DNA from: Cellulomonas wangleii
Lineage (GTDB): Bacteria > Actinomycetota > Actinomycetes > Actinomycetales > Cellulomonadaceae
Direction: 5' to 3'
Assembly (NCBI RefSeq): GCF_018388445.1
Contig: NZ_CP074405.1
Coordinates: forward strand, 1,674,001-1,738,000
Length of the DNA: 64,000 bases
A program made the position numbers and the translations under genes. This document shows positions 27,799 through 37,030 of this stretch, in pieces. The number at the start of each line of letters is the position of its first letter. Within the stretch, counting starts at the first letter, position 1. The notes beneath the pieces were generated by a model that was not told the DNA's origin, made no database searches, and saw only the letters and a program-made list of their open reading frames with translations.

Positions 27799-29316
27799 GT
27801 GGACGACCGAGAGCACACCACCGACGAGGCGCAGCAGGCGCCGGCGCGCAGCGCGCAGGAGGTGGCCGACGACGTCGTCGCACGTGTGCTCGCACGGGCC
27901 GGTACCGCGCTGCAGTCCGGCGGGACGTCGCACACCGCGTTCGACGGCGACCAGCTCGACCTCGAGGAGCGCACGTCGCTGCGGCGGGTCTCCGGGCTGT
28001 CGACCGAGCTCGAGGACGTCTCCGAGGTCGAGTACCGCAAGCTGCGCCTCGAGCGGGTCGTGCTCGTGGGCCTGTGGGGCTCCGGCTCGGTCGAGGACGC
28101 CGAGAACTCGCTGCGCGAGCTGGCGGCCCTCGCGGAGACGGCCGGCTCGGAGGTGCTCGACGGGCTGCTGCAGCGCCGCCGGACGCCCGACCCCGGCACG
28201 TTCCTCGGCTCGGGCAAGGCGGCCGAGCTGGCGACGCTCGTCGCGGCCGTGGGCGCGGACACCGTCGTGGTCGACGGCGAGCTGGCGCCGTCCCAGCGGC
28301 GCGCGCTGGAGGACGTGGTCAAGGTCAAGGTCGTGGACCGCACTGCGCTGATCCTCGACATCTTCGCGCAGCACGCGAAGTCCCGGGAGGGCAAGGCGCA
28401 GGTCGAGCTCGCGCAGCTCGAGTACCTCCTGCCGCGCCTGCGCGGGTGGGGTGAGTCGATGAGCCGCCAGGCCGGTGGCCAGGTCGGCGGCGCCGGCGCG
28501 GGCATGGGCTCACGCGGGCCGGGCGAGACGAAGATCGAGCTCGACCGCCGCCGCATCCGCAACCGGATGGCGAAGCTGCGTCGGGAGATCGCCGCGATGG
28601 CGCCCGCGCGCGAGACGAAGCGGGCCTCCCGCAAGCGCAACGCGATCCCGTCGGTCGCGATCGCCGGCTACACCAACGCCGGCAAGTCCTCGCTGCTCAA
28701 CCGGCTGACGCACGCGGGTGTGCTGGTCGAGAACGCGCTCTTCGCGACCCTCGACCCGACCGTGCGTCGCGCGGAGGCCGCCGACGGGCGCGTCTACACG
28801 CTGGTCGACACGGTCGGGTTCGTGCGCGCCCTGCCGCACCAGCTCGTCGAGGCGTTCCGCTCGACGCTGGAGGAGGTGGCCGACGCCGACCTCATCCTGC
28901 ACGTCGTGGACGCGGCGCACCCCGACCCCGAGGGGCAGATCGCCGCCGTGCGGCACGTGTTCGCCGACATCCCCGGCGCCATGGACGTGCCCGAGATCAT
29001 CGTCCTCAACAAGGCCGACCTCGCGTCGCCGGAGGCGGTGGCGCGGCTGCGCTCGCGCGAGGTGCACTCGGTCGTCGTGTCCGCCCACACCGGGGAGGGC
29101 ATCGAGGAGCTCGGCGCCCTGATCGCCGACCAGCTGCCTCGCCCCGGCGTGCAGGTCGAGGTCGTGGTGCCCTACGCGCGCGGCGACCTCGTCAACCGCG
29201 TGCACGAGCACGGCGACATCGACCACGAGGAGCACACGGCGGCCGGAACGCTGCTGCGCGCCCGGGTCGACGCGGGTCTGGCTGCGGAGCTCGAGGCGGC
29301 GGCGCGCACGGCATGA
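27799..29316 (+). CDS. hflX: Ribosome-associated GTPase HflX
   Basis: A 505-residue GTPase that splits stalled or stressed 70S ribosomes. N-terminal HflX domain with FLGSGKAAEL, glycine-rich linker (GGQVGGAGAGMGSRGPGE), then the G domain: G1 GYTNAGKSS 290-298, G3 DTVGF, G4 NKAD, and a C-terminal α/β part. A 50-residue acidic leader precedes the core. GTG at 27799 after GAGAGGA. Own promoter region of about 108 bp shared with the divergent methyltransferase. Confidence 0.95.
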   Translation: MDDREHTTDEAQQAPARSAQEVADDVVARVLARAGTALQSGGTSHTAFDGDQLDLEERTSLRRVSGLSTELEDVSEVEYRKLRLERVVLVGLWGSGSVEDAENSLRELAALAETAGSEVLDGLLQRRRTPDPGTFLGSGKAAELATLVAAVGADTVVVDGELAPSQRRALEDVVKVKVVDRTALILDIFAQHAKSREGKAQVELAQLEYLLPRLRGWGESMSRQAGGQVGGAGAGMGSRGPGETKIELDRRRIRNRMAKLRREIAAMAPARETKRASRKRNAIPSVAIAGYTNAGKSSLLNRLTHAGVLVENALFATLDPTVRRAEAADGRVYTLVDTVGFVRALPHQLVEAFRSTLEEVADADLILHVVDAAHPDPEGQIAAVRHVFADIPGAMDVPEIIVLNKADLASPEAVARLRSREVHSVVVSAHTGEGIEELGALIADQLPRPGVQVEVVVPYARGDLVNRVHEHGDIDHEEHTAAGTLLRARVDAGLAAELEAAARTA

Positions 29317-29403
29317 CCGCGGACGGTCCGCGGGTGTGGTGCAGTGCGTCCCGGTGCCCGGGCGGGCACGAGGGGTGTCGGCGGCCGCGACTACGCTGAC
29401 GCG

Positions 29404-31563
29404 GTGCCCGAGCCCGAACCTGCGTCGTCGACAGGCACCGACGACGGCGCCCGCGCCCCGCACGCGGCAGCGGAGGTCGACGAGCTCCTGGACCTGGCCG
29501 TCGGGGCGCTCGGCGGCGGGCGGCGCGACGGGCAGCACGCGATGGCGCAGGCCGTGGCCGACGCGCTGCGCACCGGTGAGCACCTCCTCGTCCAGGCCGG
29601 CACGGGCACGGGCAAGTCGCTCGGCTACCTCGTGCCCGCCGTGCGGCACGCCGTGCTGGCCGAGGAGCGCGTGGTGGTGTCGACCGCGACGCTGGCGCTG
29701 CAGCGCCAGGTGCTCACGCGTGACCTGCCGCTCGTCACCACGGCGCTGGCGTCGAAGCTGCCGCGCCAGGCGCAGATCGCGCTGCTGAAGGGCTGGCACA
29801 ACTACCTGTGCGTCCACAAGGTTGCCGGCGGCTACCCGTCCGACGACCAGGGGACGCTCTTCGACGTCCCCGAGCGGCCCGGCGCCGCCGAGCACCCGCC
29901 CGTGGTCGAGGACGGCGACACCGTGCGCGAGTCGCTGGGCGAGCAGGTGGTCCGCGTGCGCGAGTGGGCCGAGGAGACGACCACGGGCGACCGTGACGAC
30001 CTCGTCCCGGGCGTGTCCGACCGTGCGTGGCGGCAGGTGTCCGTCACCGCCATGGAGTGCCTCGGGGGGACGTGCCCGATGCTCGCCGAGTGCTTCCCGG
30101 AAGCCGCCCGGGCGCGCTCGCGGGAGGCGGACGTGGTCGTGACGAACCACGCGATGCTGGGGATCGCCGCGTCCGGCTCGCCCGGCGTGCTGCCCGAGCA
30201 CCAGGTCGTGGTCGTCGACGAGGCGCACGAGCTGGCCGACCGGGTCACGGCGCAGGCGACGGCCGAGCTGTCCCTGCCGGCGATCGAGCAGGCGGCGCGC
30301 ATGGCGCGACGTCACGGCGGCGTCCCCACCACCGACCTGGACACCGCCGCGCAGCACCTCGCGAGCGTCATCGTGCCCCTGCCCGAGGGCCGGTTCCCCC
30401 GCGGGCTGCCGGAGGACGTGCGCCTGGCCGTGGCCGCCGTGCGCGACGCGGCGCGCACGCTGCTGACGGCGCTGAAGCCGGAGGCAGGTGCGCGCGACGC
30501 CGCGGACGGGGGCCGCAAGATGGCCAACTCCGCGATGCTCCTGCTGTTCGAGGTCGCCGAGCGGATGGCTGCCGACCCCGAGCAGAACGCGTCGACCGTG
30601 CTCTGGTGCGCGCGCGGGGAGGACCGCCGGGGCGTCACGACCACGCGGCTGCACGCGGCACCCCTGGCCGTGGCGGGCCTGGTCCGCAGCAACCTGCTGG
30701 CGGGGCGGACGGCGGTGCTGACGTCCGCGACGCTCACGCTCGGTGGGTCGTTCGATCCCGCCGCCCGCTCGGTAGGGCTGGCGGTGCGCCCGGACGCGGC
30801 ACCCGTCGGGCCGCAGGCCGTGGCCGGTGCCGCGACGACGGGCGTCCCCGCGCCCGGTGGCACGCAGCCGCCCCCGGCCGGCGAGGAGGTCCTGCGCTGG
30901 CGCGGCCTCGACGTCGGCAGCCCGTTCGACTACCCGCGGCAGGGCATCTGCTACGTCGCGCGGCGGCTCCCGCCACCGGGACGCGAACCGGCCACGGACG
31001 CCCAGCTCGACGAGATCGCCACCCTGGTCGAGGCGGCCGGGGGCCGCACGCTCGGGCTCTTCACGTCCCGCCGCGCGGCGACGGTCGCGGCGGAGGCGAT
31101 GCGCGAGCGGCTGGACGTGCCGGTCCTGCTGCAGGGGGACGACCAGCTCCCGACGCTGGTCGCGCGGTTCGCCGCCGACGAGCCGACGTGCCTGTTCGGC
31201 ACCCTGTCGCTGTGGCAGGGCGTCGACGTGCCGGGCCCGGCCTGCCGGCTCGTCGTCATCGACCGCATCCCGTTCCCGCGCCCCGACGACCCGGTGCGCT
31301 CGGCCCGCTCCGACGCGGTGGCCGCCGCGGGCGGCAACGGGTTCATGTCCGTCGCCGCCACCCACGCCGCGCTGCTGCTGGCCCAGGGCGCGGGGCGCCT
31401 GGTGCGCTCGGGGGAGGACCGCGGGGTGGTCGCGGTGCTCGACCCGCGGCTGGCGACGGCGCGCTACGGCGAGTTCCTGCAGCGGTCCATGCCGCCGTTC
31501 TGGCGGACCACCGACCGCGAGGTCGTGCTCGCCGCGCTGCGCCGGCTGGCCGGTTCCGACTAG
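29404..31563 (+). CDS. dinG: DinG-like iron-sulfur ATP-dependent helicase
   Basis: A 719-residue XPD/DinG-family DNA helicase. Walker A GTGTGKS 66-72, DEAH 272-275, and four cysteines (136, 219, 224, 230) between them that bind a 4Fe-4S cluster. SATL, GLFTSRR, and WQGVDVPG-type motifs follow in the second lobe. Such enzymes unwind forked DNA and R-loops during repair. GTG 29404 is preferred to 29344 because it follows a TACGCT-like -10 region and gives a short acidic leader. It precedes ldh and is close to lexA; no SOS box was seen directly upstream. Confidence 0.9.
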   Translation: MPEPEPASSTGTDDGARAPHAAAEVDELLDLAVGALGGGRRDGQHAMAQAVADALRTGEHLLVQAGTGTGKSLGYLVPAVRHAVLAEERVVVSTATLALQRQVLTRDLPLVTTALASKLPRQAQIALLKGWHNYLCVHKVAGGYPSDDQGTLFDVPERPGAAEHPPVVEDGDTVRESLGEQVVRVREWAEETTTGDRDDLVPGVSDRAWRQVSVTAMECLGGTCPMLAECFPEAARARSREADVVVTNHAMLGIAASGSPGVLPEHQVVVVDEAHELADRVTAQATAELSLPAIEQAARMARRHGGVPTTDLDTAAQHLASVIVPLPEGRFPRGLPEDVRLAVAAVRDAARTLLTALKPEAGARDAADGGRKMANSAMLLLFEVAERMAADPEQNASTVLWCARGEDRRGVTTTRLHAAPLAVAGLVRSNLLAGRTAVLTSATLTLGGSFDPAARSVGLAVRPDAAPVGPQAVAGAATTGVPAPGGTQPPPAGEEVLRWRGLDVGSPFDYPRQGICYVARRLPPPGREPATDAQLDEIATLVEAAGGRTLGLFTSRRAATVAAEAMRERLDVPVLLQGDDQLPTLVARFAADEPTCLFGTLSLWQGVDVPGPACRLVVIDRIPFPRPDDPVRSARSDAVAAAGGNGFMSVAATHAALLLAQGAGRLVRSGEDRGVVAVLDPRLATARYGEFLQRSMPPFWRTTDREVVLAALRRLAGSD

Positions 31564-31638
31564 CCTCGTGCCTGGGGCGTGCGGACCGGGCGTGTGCGTC
31601 CCGGGCTCGGCTCGACGCCCGTGACGAGGGGAAACACC

Positions 31639-32643
31639 ATGGTCGACGCCATCGAGGGCGACGAGTACGCCCTGAGCACGACGCCGTCCGTGCCGCGCCG
31701 CACGTCGAAGCTGGGCATCGTCGGCGCGGGCGCGGTGGGCTCGACCATGGCCTACGCCGCCCTGATGCGCGGTGCGGCGCGGACCGTGGCGCTGCTCGAC
31801 GTCAACCGCGCGAAGGTCGACGCGGAGGTCCTCGACCTGTCGCACGGCATCCAGTTCACGTCGATGGCCGAGGTGATCGGGTCGGACGACGTGGCCGTGA
31901 TGGCGGACTGCGACATCGTCATGTTCACCGCAGGCGCCAAGCAGAAGCCCGGCCAGACCCGTATCGACCTGGCCGAGGCGACGATCTCCCTGGTCAAGAA
32001 CGTGCTGCCCGGCATCGTCGAGGTCGCACCGAACGCCGTCTACGTGATGGTGACCAACCCGGTGGACGTCGTGACGTACGCGGCGATGAAGATCTCCGGG
32101 CTGCCGCCCGGGCAGGTCTTCGGGTCCGGCACGGTGCTCGACTCCTCGCGGCTGCGGTACCTCATCGCGCGGCACACCGGCGTGGCGGTGCAGAACGTGC
32201 ACGCGTACGTCGCGGGCGAGCACGGCGACACCGAGATCCCGCTGTGGAGCTCGTCGACCATCGGCGCCGTGCCGATCCTCGACTGGGAGGGCACGGGCGG
32301 CAACGGCCCCCTGACGCGCGAGGTGCGCGACTCCATCGCACGGGAGGTCGTCGAGTCCGCCTACCGCATCATCGAGGGCAAGGGCGCGACCAACTACGCG
32401 ATCGCCCTCGCGGGCTCCCGGATCATCGAGGCGGTGCTCAAGGACGAGCGCCGGATCCTGCCGGTGTCCTCGTTGCTGGACCAGTACCTCGGCATGTCCG
32501 ACGTCTGCCTCAGCGTGCCCTCGATCGTCGGTGCGGCGGGCGTGCTGGAGAGGCTCGAGGTGCCGATGTCCTCCGACGAGATCATGGGGATGCGTCGCTC
32601 CGCGGAGGCAGTCCGGTCGGTCGCACGCCGCTTCGGCTTCTGA
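31639..32643 (+). CDS. ldh: L-lactate dehydrogenase
   Basis: A 334-residue NAD-dependent enzyme interconverting pyruvate and L-lactate. LGIVGAGAVGSTMAYA is the NAD loop, GAKQKPGQTR the substrate-arginine loop (Gln at the lactate-specific position rather than the malate Arg), TNPVDV and His195 in AGEHGDTE the catalytic site. ATG at 31639 after GAGGGGAAAC, a good ribosome site. It stands alone between dinG and a terminator-like hairpin. Confidence 0.96.
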   Translation: MVDAIEGDEYALSTTPSVPRRTSKLGIVGAGAVGSTMAYAALMRGAARTVALLDVNRAKVDAEVLDLSHGIQFTSMAEVIGSDDVAVMADCDIVMFTAGAKQKPGQTRIDLAEATISLVKNVLPGIVEVAPNAVYVMVTNPVDVVTYAAMKISGLPPGQVFGSGTVLDSSRLRYLIARHTGVAVQNVHAYVAGEHGDTEIPLWSSSTIGAVPILDWEGTGGNGPLTREVRDSIAREVVESAYRIIEGKGATNYAIALAGSRIIEAVLKDERRILPVSSLLDQYLGMSDVCLSVPSIVGAAGVLERLEVPMSSDEIMGMRRSAEAVRSVARRFGF

Positions 32644-32658
32644 CCTCGCACGGCGGCC

Positions 32659-32702
32659 GCCGCCGCCCAGCGGGCCGGAAGCGCGCCGGGACGGGCGGCG
32701 GC
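32659..32702. terminator. Probable terminator after ldh
   Basis: Ten-bp arms GCCGCCGCCC (32659-32668) and GGGCGGCGGC (32693-32702) enclose a loop that can form a second GC-rich stem. It sits between the converging ldh and Rho-N-like genes. Confidence 0.5.
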
Positions 32703-32727
32703 CTGCCGACCTCGGCCCGCGGGCGCG

Positions 32728-33000
32728 TCAGTGCGAGCGCAGGGCGGTGACCAGCTCGGCCTTGCGCATGGCGGAGCGGCCCGTGATGCCGATCTCGGCG
32801 GCGCGCCGCCGCAGGTCCGCGACCGTCCAGTCGTCGTAGTCGCCCGCCCGACCGCCCGCGCGGCCGACCGCCGAGCGCCCGCGCGCCGCCGCGGCGTTGG
32901 CGATGCGCGCGGACTTCTCCTTGCTGTTGCCCCGGTCCCGCAGGTCCTCGTACAGCTCGGGGTCCTTCACGCTGGGGCCGGGGTCGCGACGTGCGGGCAT
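32728..33000 (-). CDS. Small DUF7218/Rho-N-like protein
   Basis: A 90-residue basic protein. The N-terminal half (PSVKDPELYEDLRDRGNSKEKSARIANA) matches a widespread actinobacterial small-protein family, and the last 35 residues (WTVADLRRRAAEIGITGRS, then KAELVTALR) form a Rho-N/SAP-like helix-extended-helix that may bind nucleic acid. ATG at 33000 with GGGAGACACC just upstream. The role is unknown. Confidence 0.78.
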   Translation of the reverse strand: MPARRDPGPSVKDPELYEDLRDRGNSKEKSARIANAAAARGRSAVGRAGGRAGDYDDWTVADLRRRAAEIGITGRSAMRKAELVTALRSH

Positions 33001-33101
33001 GGTGTCTCCCTGCGGGCTGGCCGTGTGCCGGGCCGTCCGGCGCACGGCCACAGCCTCGCGCGGCGGGTGACCCGTCGCACGGCGACGCCGGCGGGCCGGC
33101 G

Positions 33102-33863
33102 CTACAGGCTCCGCAGGACGCTGACGACGCGTCCGAGCACGGTCGCCTCGTCGCCGTCGATCGGTGCGTAGGCCGGGTTGTGGGGCAGCAGCCAGACGTG
33201 GCCGTCGGCGCGCTTGAGGGTCTTCACCGTCGCCTCCCCGTCGATCATCGCGGCCACGATCTCGCCGTTCTCGGCCACCGGCTGACGTCGCACCACCACC
33301 CAGTCGCCGTCGCAGATGGCGGCGTCGATCATCGAGTCGCCGGCCACCTTGAGCAGGAAGAGCTCACCCTCCCCGACCAGCTGGCGCGGCAGGGGGAAGA
33401 CGTCCTCGACGACCTGCTCGGCGACGATCGGCCCGCCTGCGGCGATCCGGCCCACGACGGGCACGTACGACGGGGCGGGGGCGCTGTCGCGCTCGGGCAG
33501 GTCGGTGTCCGGCGCGGGGCCGTCCGACCCGGCGCCCCACCGTGCGACGCTGCGCGCGTCGTCCGGCTGCACGACCTCGATGGCGCGGGGCCGGTGCGGG
33601 TCGCGCCGCAGGTAGCCCTTGCGCTCGAGCGCCGTGAGCTGGTGCTTGACGCTGGACGGGCTGGTGAGCCCGACGGCCTCGCCGATCTCCCGCATGCTCG
33701 GCGGGTACCCGCGCTGCTCGACCGAGGCGCGCACGGTCTCCAGGACGAGGCGCTGGCGCGTGGTCAGCCCGTCGCCGGGGACCTCGTCGGCGTCGGTGGG
33801 GGACGCGGCCGCGGCGGCGGCCCGCCCGCGGGCCTGCGTCGTCGAGCCGTGCTGCACGTCCAC
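33102..33863 (-). CDS. lexA: SOS repressor LexA
   Basis: A 253-residue repressor of the SOS regulon. Winged helix at about 33-95 ([25 protein letters not shown] is its first part), cleavage site Ala142-Gly143 in GRIAAGG, catalytic Ser177 (AGDSM) and Lys214 (ATVKTLK). RecA filaments trigger self-cleavage. The GTG at 33863 follows AGGAGG; a GTG six bases on is also possible. An in-frame GTG at 34016 would add about 50 Arg/Pro-rich residues that LexA proteins do not have. Its promoter region carries SOS boxes, as expected for autorepression. Confidence 0.97.
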   Translation of the reverse strand: MDVQHGSTTQARGRAAAAAASPTDADEVPGDGLTTRQRLVLETVRASVEQRGYPPSMREIGEAVGLTSPSSVKHQLTALERKGYLRRDPHRPRAIEVVQPDDARSVARWGAGSDGPAPDTDLPERDSAPAPSYVPVVGRIAAGGPIVAEQVVEDVFPLPRQLVGEGELFLLKVAGDSMIDAAICDGDWVVVRRQPVAENGEIVAAMIDGEATVKTLKRADGHVWLLPHNPAYAPIDGDEATVLGRVVSVLRSL

Positions 33864-34030
33864 TGCGCCTCCTGCGTCGGTCGACGCGGGGCCCGGGGCG
33901 GGACCCGCGTGCGCCGGGCGCCGCCACCCGCGCCGGGCCTCGCCCTCGGGGACGAGCTCCGGCGACGGTCGCCGCCTCCGACGTCGCCACGGCGATGTCG
34001 GAGGTCGGTGGTGCACTCGTCGCAGTGCTC

Positions 34031-34071
34031 ACCCTAGGGGCGGGGGGTGGTCGGATCAAACATCTGTTCGA
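34031..34071 (-). promoter_or_regulatory. lexA promoter with SOS box
   Basis: TCAAACATCTGTTCGA at 34056-34071 has one mismatch to the LexA box. On the minus strand TTTGAT (34060-34055) and TAGGGT (34036-34031) form a promoter with an 18-bp spacer, and the -35 lies inside the box. The leader to the chosen lexA start is about 160 nt. Confidence 0.8.
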
Positions 34072-34086
34072 TCGTGTCTCGACGCG

Positions 34087-34139
34087 TGTCGGTCCGGTCT
34101 GGTAGACATCGTACAAGCGTTCGACGAACACGTGTTCGA
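34087..34139 (+). promoter_or_regulatory. Promoter and SOS box of the LysM gene
   Basis: ACGAACACGTGTTCGA at 34124-34139 is a near-perfect LexA box (one mismatch). Upstream, TGTCGGTC (34087-34094), 8 bp and TAGACA (34103-34108) resemble the PafBC/RecA-NDp motif with two mismatches. LexA bound here would stop transcription towards the LysM gene and may also help repress lexA. Confidence 0.7.
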
Positions 34140-34205
34140 TCGAGCGGACAGATGCCGGGTCGGGTCGAGGTCGAGGACCGGGATCGACGACGAGAGGAAC
34201 GCAGG

Positions 34206-34610
34206 ATGAGCGCGATGACGACGGAACGGACGGTGCGACCGGCCGCGGGTGTCCGTGCGGTGCGTCCGGCACCCGTGGTGCGGGACGCGAGCACGCGTGC
34301 TGCGCGGCCGACGGGGCCCTCGTCGACGCTCCACCTCACGCGTCGCGGCCGGCTCGTCGTCTGGACGGTGGCCGCGCTGGTGGCGCTCGGCGTCGGCGGC
34401 GCCGCGGGCGCCTGGGCCGACGGCCCTGCGGCCGCTCCTGAGGTGCGGCGCGTCGTCGTCGCACCCGGGGACACCCTGTGGGGCATCGCGGCGGAGGCCG
34501 CCTCCCCGGGCGAGGACGTGCGGGACGTCGTGCTCGAGCTGATGGCGCTCAACGAGCTGCCCTCCGGCGGGGTGCAGGCCGGGCAGACGGTGGTCGTGCC
34601 GGCGCGCTGA
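34206..34610 (+). CDS. SOS-induced LysM membrane protein, likely cell-division inhibitor
   Basis: A 134-residue protein: Arg/Ala/Pro-rich cytoplasmic leader (1-48), one membrane helix (about 49-68) and an extracytoplasmic LysM domain (82-132; [12 protein letters not shown] to [11 protein letters not shown]). Divergent from lexA under SOS boxes, it matches the position and layout of the SOS division inhibitors YneA (Bacillus), DivS (Corynebacterium) and ChiZ (Rv2719c), which delay septation after DNA damage. Sequence identity to these is low, so the role is inferred from layout. ATG at 34206 after GAGAGGA. Confidence 0.85.
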   Translation: MSAMTTERTVRPAAGVRAVRPAPVVRDASTRAARPTGPSSTLHLTRRGRLVVWTVAALVALGVGGAAGAWADGPAAAPEVRRVVVAPGDTLWGIAAEAASPGEDVRDVVLELMALNELPSGGVQAGQTVVVPAR

Positions 34611-34804
34611 GCGCACGGCGACGGGCGGAAGGCCCGCGGCGCGGCACTGCGGGCGGGTCCGCCACGCTGTGGGCCGCGACGGCGCCCACCGCGCCCCGAC
34701 GGTGGCAGGGATGTTGCGGCGGCAGGCCGTACCGCTTAGCGTCGCGTGCGTCCGCGCGGCGCTGTCGAGGCGGACGTCATCTGCGCCACGCCGAGAGGTC
34801 CGCT

Positions 34805-35308
34805 GTGCACTGTCCGTTCTGCCGGCATCCCGACTCCCGTGTGGTCGACTCCCGCACCTCCGACGACGGGTCGTCGATCCGGCGCCGCCGTCAGTGCCCG
34901 AGCTGCCACCGTCGGTTCACCACCGTCGAGACCGCGAGCCTGTCCGTCGTGAAGCGGTCCGGGGCCACCGAGCCCTTCAGCCGCGAGAAGATCGCCAACG
35001 GTGTGCGCAAGGCGTGTCAGGGGCGACCGGTGAGCGAGGACGACCTCGCGCTCCTGGCGCAGAAGGTCGAGGAGAGCCTGCGCACGTCCGGCTCGGCCGA
35101 GATCGACGCCTACGAGATCGGTCTGGCGATCCTCGGGCCGCTGCGCGAGCTCGACGAGGTCGCCTACCTCCGGTTCGCCAGCGTCTACCAGGCGTTCGAC
35201 TCCCTGGAGGACTTCGAGACCGCGATCTCGGGACTGCGTGCCGAGCACCGCGCGTCCCGCGCGGGCGAGGACGACGCACCCGCCGGGACGGCGTCGAGCG
35301 GGGTCTGA
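34805..35308 (+). CDS. nrdR: Ribonucleotide reductase repressor NrdR
   Basis: A 167-residue zinc-ribbon and ATP-cone repressor of ribonucleotide reductase genes. Zinc ligands are Cys3, Cys6, Cys31 and Cys34; the [15 protein letters not shown] block binds DNA, and [16 protein letters not shown] opens the ATP cone. GTG at 34805 gives the invariant start. No reductase gene lies beside it, so its targets are elsewhere on the chromosome. A 194-bp gap separates it from the LysM gene. Confidence 0.96.
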   Translation: MHCPFCRHPDSRVVDSRTSDDGSSIRRRRQCPSCHRRFTTVETASLSVVKRSGATEPFSREKIANGVRKACQGRPVSEDDLALLAQKVEESLRTSGSAEIDAYEIGLAILGPLRELDEVAYLRFASVYQAFDSLEDFETAISGLRAEHRASRAGEDDAPAGTASSGV

Positions 35309-35414
35309 CCCTCGCCGTCCGGCGTGCCCCGCAGGAATGGGCTGGCGTGGACGGCCGCGGTCGACCACGCTGGGACCGCCGGTGTGACCACGCCGGCGAG
35401 CGGAGGACAAGCAC

Positions 35415-35603
35415 ATGACCCAGGACGATCAGCCGTCGGCAGTCAGCGACGAGGCCAAGGAGAAGTTCCGGGCCGCGCTCGAGCACAAGAAGGCCCAGGG
35501 GCACCGCAGCGCGGACGGCAGCCGCAACACCGGCGCGGTCCACGGCGCGGAGACGGCGGGGCCGGTCCAGCGACGGTTCCAGCGCAAGTCCGGCTCGGCC
35601 TGA
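35415..35603 (+). CDS. DUF5302 family small protein
   Basis: A 62-residue hydrophilic protein. SDEAKEKFRAALEHKKAQ followed by a Gly/His/Ser-rich middle and a basic end (QRRFQRKSG) fits the actinobacterial DUF5302 family, of unknown function and probably disordered. ATG after GGAGGACAAGC, a strong ribosome site. A strong hairpin follows. Confidence 0.75.
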   Translation: MTQDDQPSAVSDEAKEKFRAALEHKKAQGHRSADGSRNTGAVHGAETAGPVQRRFQRKSGSA

Positions 35604-35630
35604 CCGGTCAGGGACCGGCAGCGAGCCGCA

Positions 35631-35663
35631 GGGGGTCGCGCAGCACACGGCTGCGCGGCCCCC
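35631..35663 (+). terminator. Terminator after the DUF5302 gene
   Basis: GGGGGTCGCGCAG (35631-35643) pairs with CTGCGCGGCCCCC (35651-35663) at 12 of 13 positions, loop 7 nt, followed by TTCGTCG. It separates this gene from the converging serA. Confidence 0.8.
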
Positions 35664-35726
35664 TTCGTCGTCGTCGGCCCCGACATCACCATCGGGCCGG
35701 CAGGCACGACAGGGCGTCCGGCCCGG

Positions 35727-36926
35727 TCAGTCGAGCAGGCGCAGCCGCAGCGACTCCGGTCGGCCGCGCAGCACGTCGGCCACCTCCTGCGGGACGGGCG
35801 ACGCGACGTCGGTGACGACGTAGCCGAGCTCGCCGCGGGTCGCGAGCAGCTGACCCTCGATGTTGACGCCGTGCTCGGCGAGGGTGGCGTTGATCGTCGC
35901 CAGGACGCCGGGCACGTTGCGGTGCAGGTAGGCGATGCGGTGCGCGTCCGGGCGCTGGTCGAGCGCGAGGTTCGGGAGGTTGACCGACAGGTTGGTCGAG
36001 CCGGTCGCCAGGTAGTCACGCACCTTGTTGGCGACGAACTGGCCGATGGCGGCCTGTGCCTCCTCGGTCGACCCGCCGGTGTGCGGCGTGAGGATCACGT
36101 TGGGCAGTCCGCGCAGCTCCGACTCGAACGGGTCGCCCTTGCGCTTGGGCTCGGTCGGGAAGACGTCGACCGCGGCGCCCGCCACGTGGCCGGACAGCAC
36201 GGCGTCGCGCAAGGCGGCGTAGTCGACGACGAAGCCGCGGGACAGGTTGAGGAAGATCGAGCCCGGGCGCATGCGCGCGATCTGCTTGGCACCGAACATC
36301 CCGGCGTTCCCGGCGCGCCCGTCGACGTGCAGCGTGACGACGTCCGCCTCCTCGAGCAGCTCGTCGAGGGTGTCCATCCGGCGGGCGTTGCCGAGCGCGA
36401 GCTTCTCGGCGGTGTCGTAGAACACGACCGACATGCCGAGGTTCTCGGCGAGCACGGACAGCTGGGTGCCGATGTTGCCGTAGCCGATGATGCCGAGCGT
36501 GCGGCCGCGCACCTCGTGCGCGCCGGTGGCCGACTTGTTCCAGACGCCCGCGTGCATGTCCTTGTCGAACACCGTCAGGCGGCGCGTCAGGGAGATGATG
36601 TCGGCGATCGCGATCTCCACGACGGACCGCGTGTTGGAGAACGGTGCGTTGAAGACGGCGATCCCGTGGCCGGCGGCGGCGTGCAGGTCGATCTGGTTGG
36701 TGCCGATGCAGAAGGCGCCCACGACCTCGAGGTCGGGGGCGGCCGCCAGCACCTCGGCAGGCACGTCGGTCTTGGACCGGATCCCCAGCACCTGGACGCC
36801 GGCGAGGGCCTCGACGAGCTCGGCCTCGTCGAGCGCGCCGGTGCGCGTCACGACGTCGAAGCCGGCGGACTCGAGGATGGTCCGGGCGTGCGGGTGGAGG
36901 TTCTCGAGGAGCAGGGCGGTGGGCAC
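35727..36926 (-). CDS. serA: D-3-phosphoglycerate dehydrogenase
   Basis: A 399-residue enzyme of the short SerA type (about 410 residues in E. coli) that opens serine synthesis from 3-phosphoglycerate. NAD loop GIIGYGNIGTQLS, catalytic Arg in NLSRGFVVD, His in TPHTGGSTEEAQ, and a C-terminal ACT domain from about 330 (VPGVLATINATLAEHGVNI) for serine feedback. GTG at 36926 after GGGAGCACC. It stands alone; paired palindromes lie just upstream. Confidence 0.95.
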   Translation of the reverse strand: MPTALLLENLHPHARTILESAGFDVVTRTGALDEAELVEALAGVQVLGIRSKTDVPAEVLAAAPDLEVVGAFCIGTNQIDLHAAAGHGIAVFNAPFSNTRSVVEIAIADIISLTRRLTVFDKDMHAGVWNKSATGAHEVRGRTLGIIGYGNIGTQLSVLAENLGMSVVFYDTAEKLALGNARRMDTLDELLEEADVVTLHVDGRAGNAGMFGAKQIARMRPGSIFLNLSRGFVVDYAALRDAVLSGHVAGAAVDVFPTEPKRKGDPFESELRGLPNVILTPHTGGSTEEAQAAIGQFVANKVRDYLATGSTNLSVNLPNLALDQRPDAHRIAYLHRNVPGVLATINATLAEHGVNIEGQLLATRGELGYVVTDVASPVPQEVADVLRGRPESLRLRLLD

Positions 36927-36978
36927 GCCTCATGGTGCTCCCGTCCCGCGGCGTGGACCAAAGCCGTCCCGAGGGCCG

Positions 36979-37018
36979 GGACGCGTCCGCCCGGACCACG
37001 GGTCGGGGGGACGCGTCC
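36979..37018. repeat. Two GGACGCGTCC palindromes upstream of serA
   Basis: Perfect 10-bp palindromes at 36979-36988 and 37009-37018, 30 bp apart (about three helix turns). They could be an operator for serA. Because each is its own reverse complement they can also pair with each other as a hairpin ending the CotH operon. Confidence 0.5.
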
Positions 37019-37030
37019 GGCCCGCGGCGG

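Noticed and set aside
33864..34016. Longer LexA from an upstream GTG
   Set aside because: It would add about 50 Arg/Pro-rich residues not found in LexA proteins, and the AGGAGG site fits the later start.
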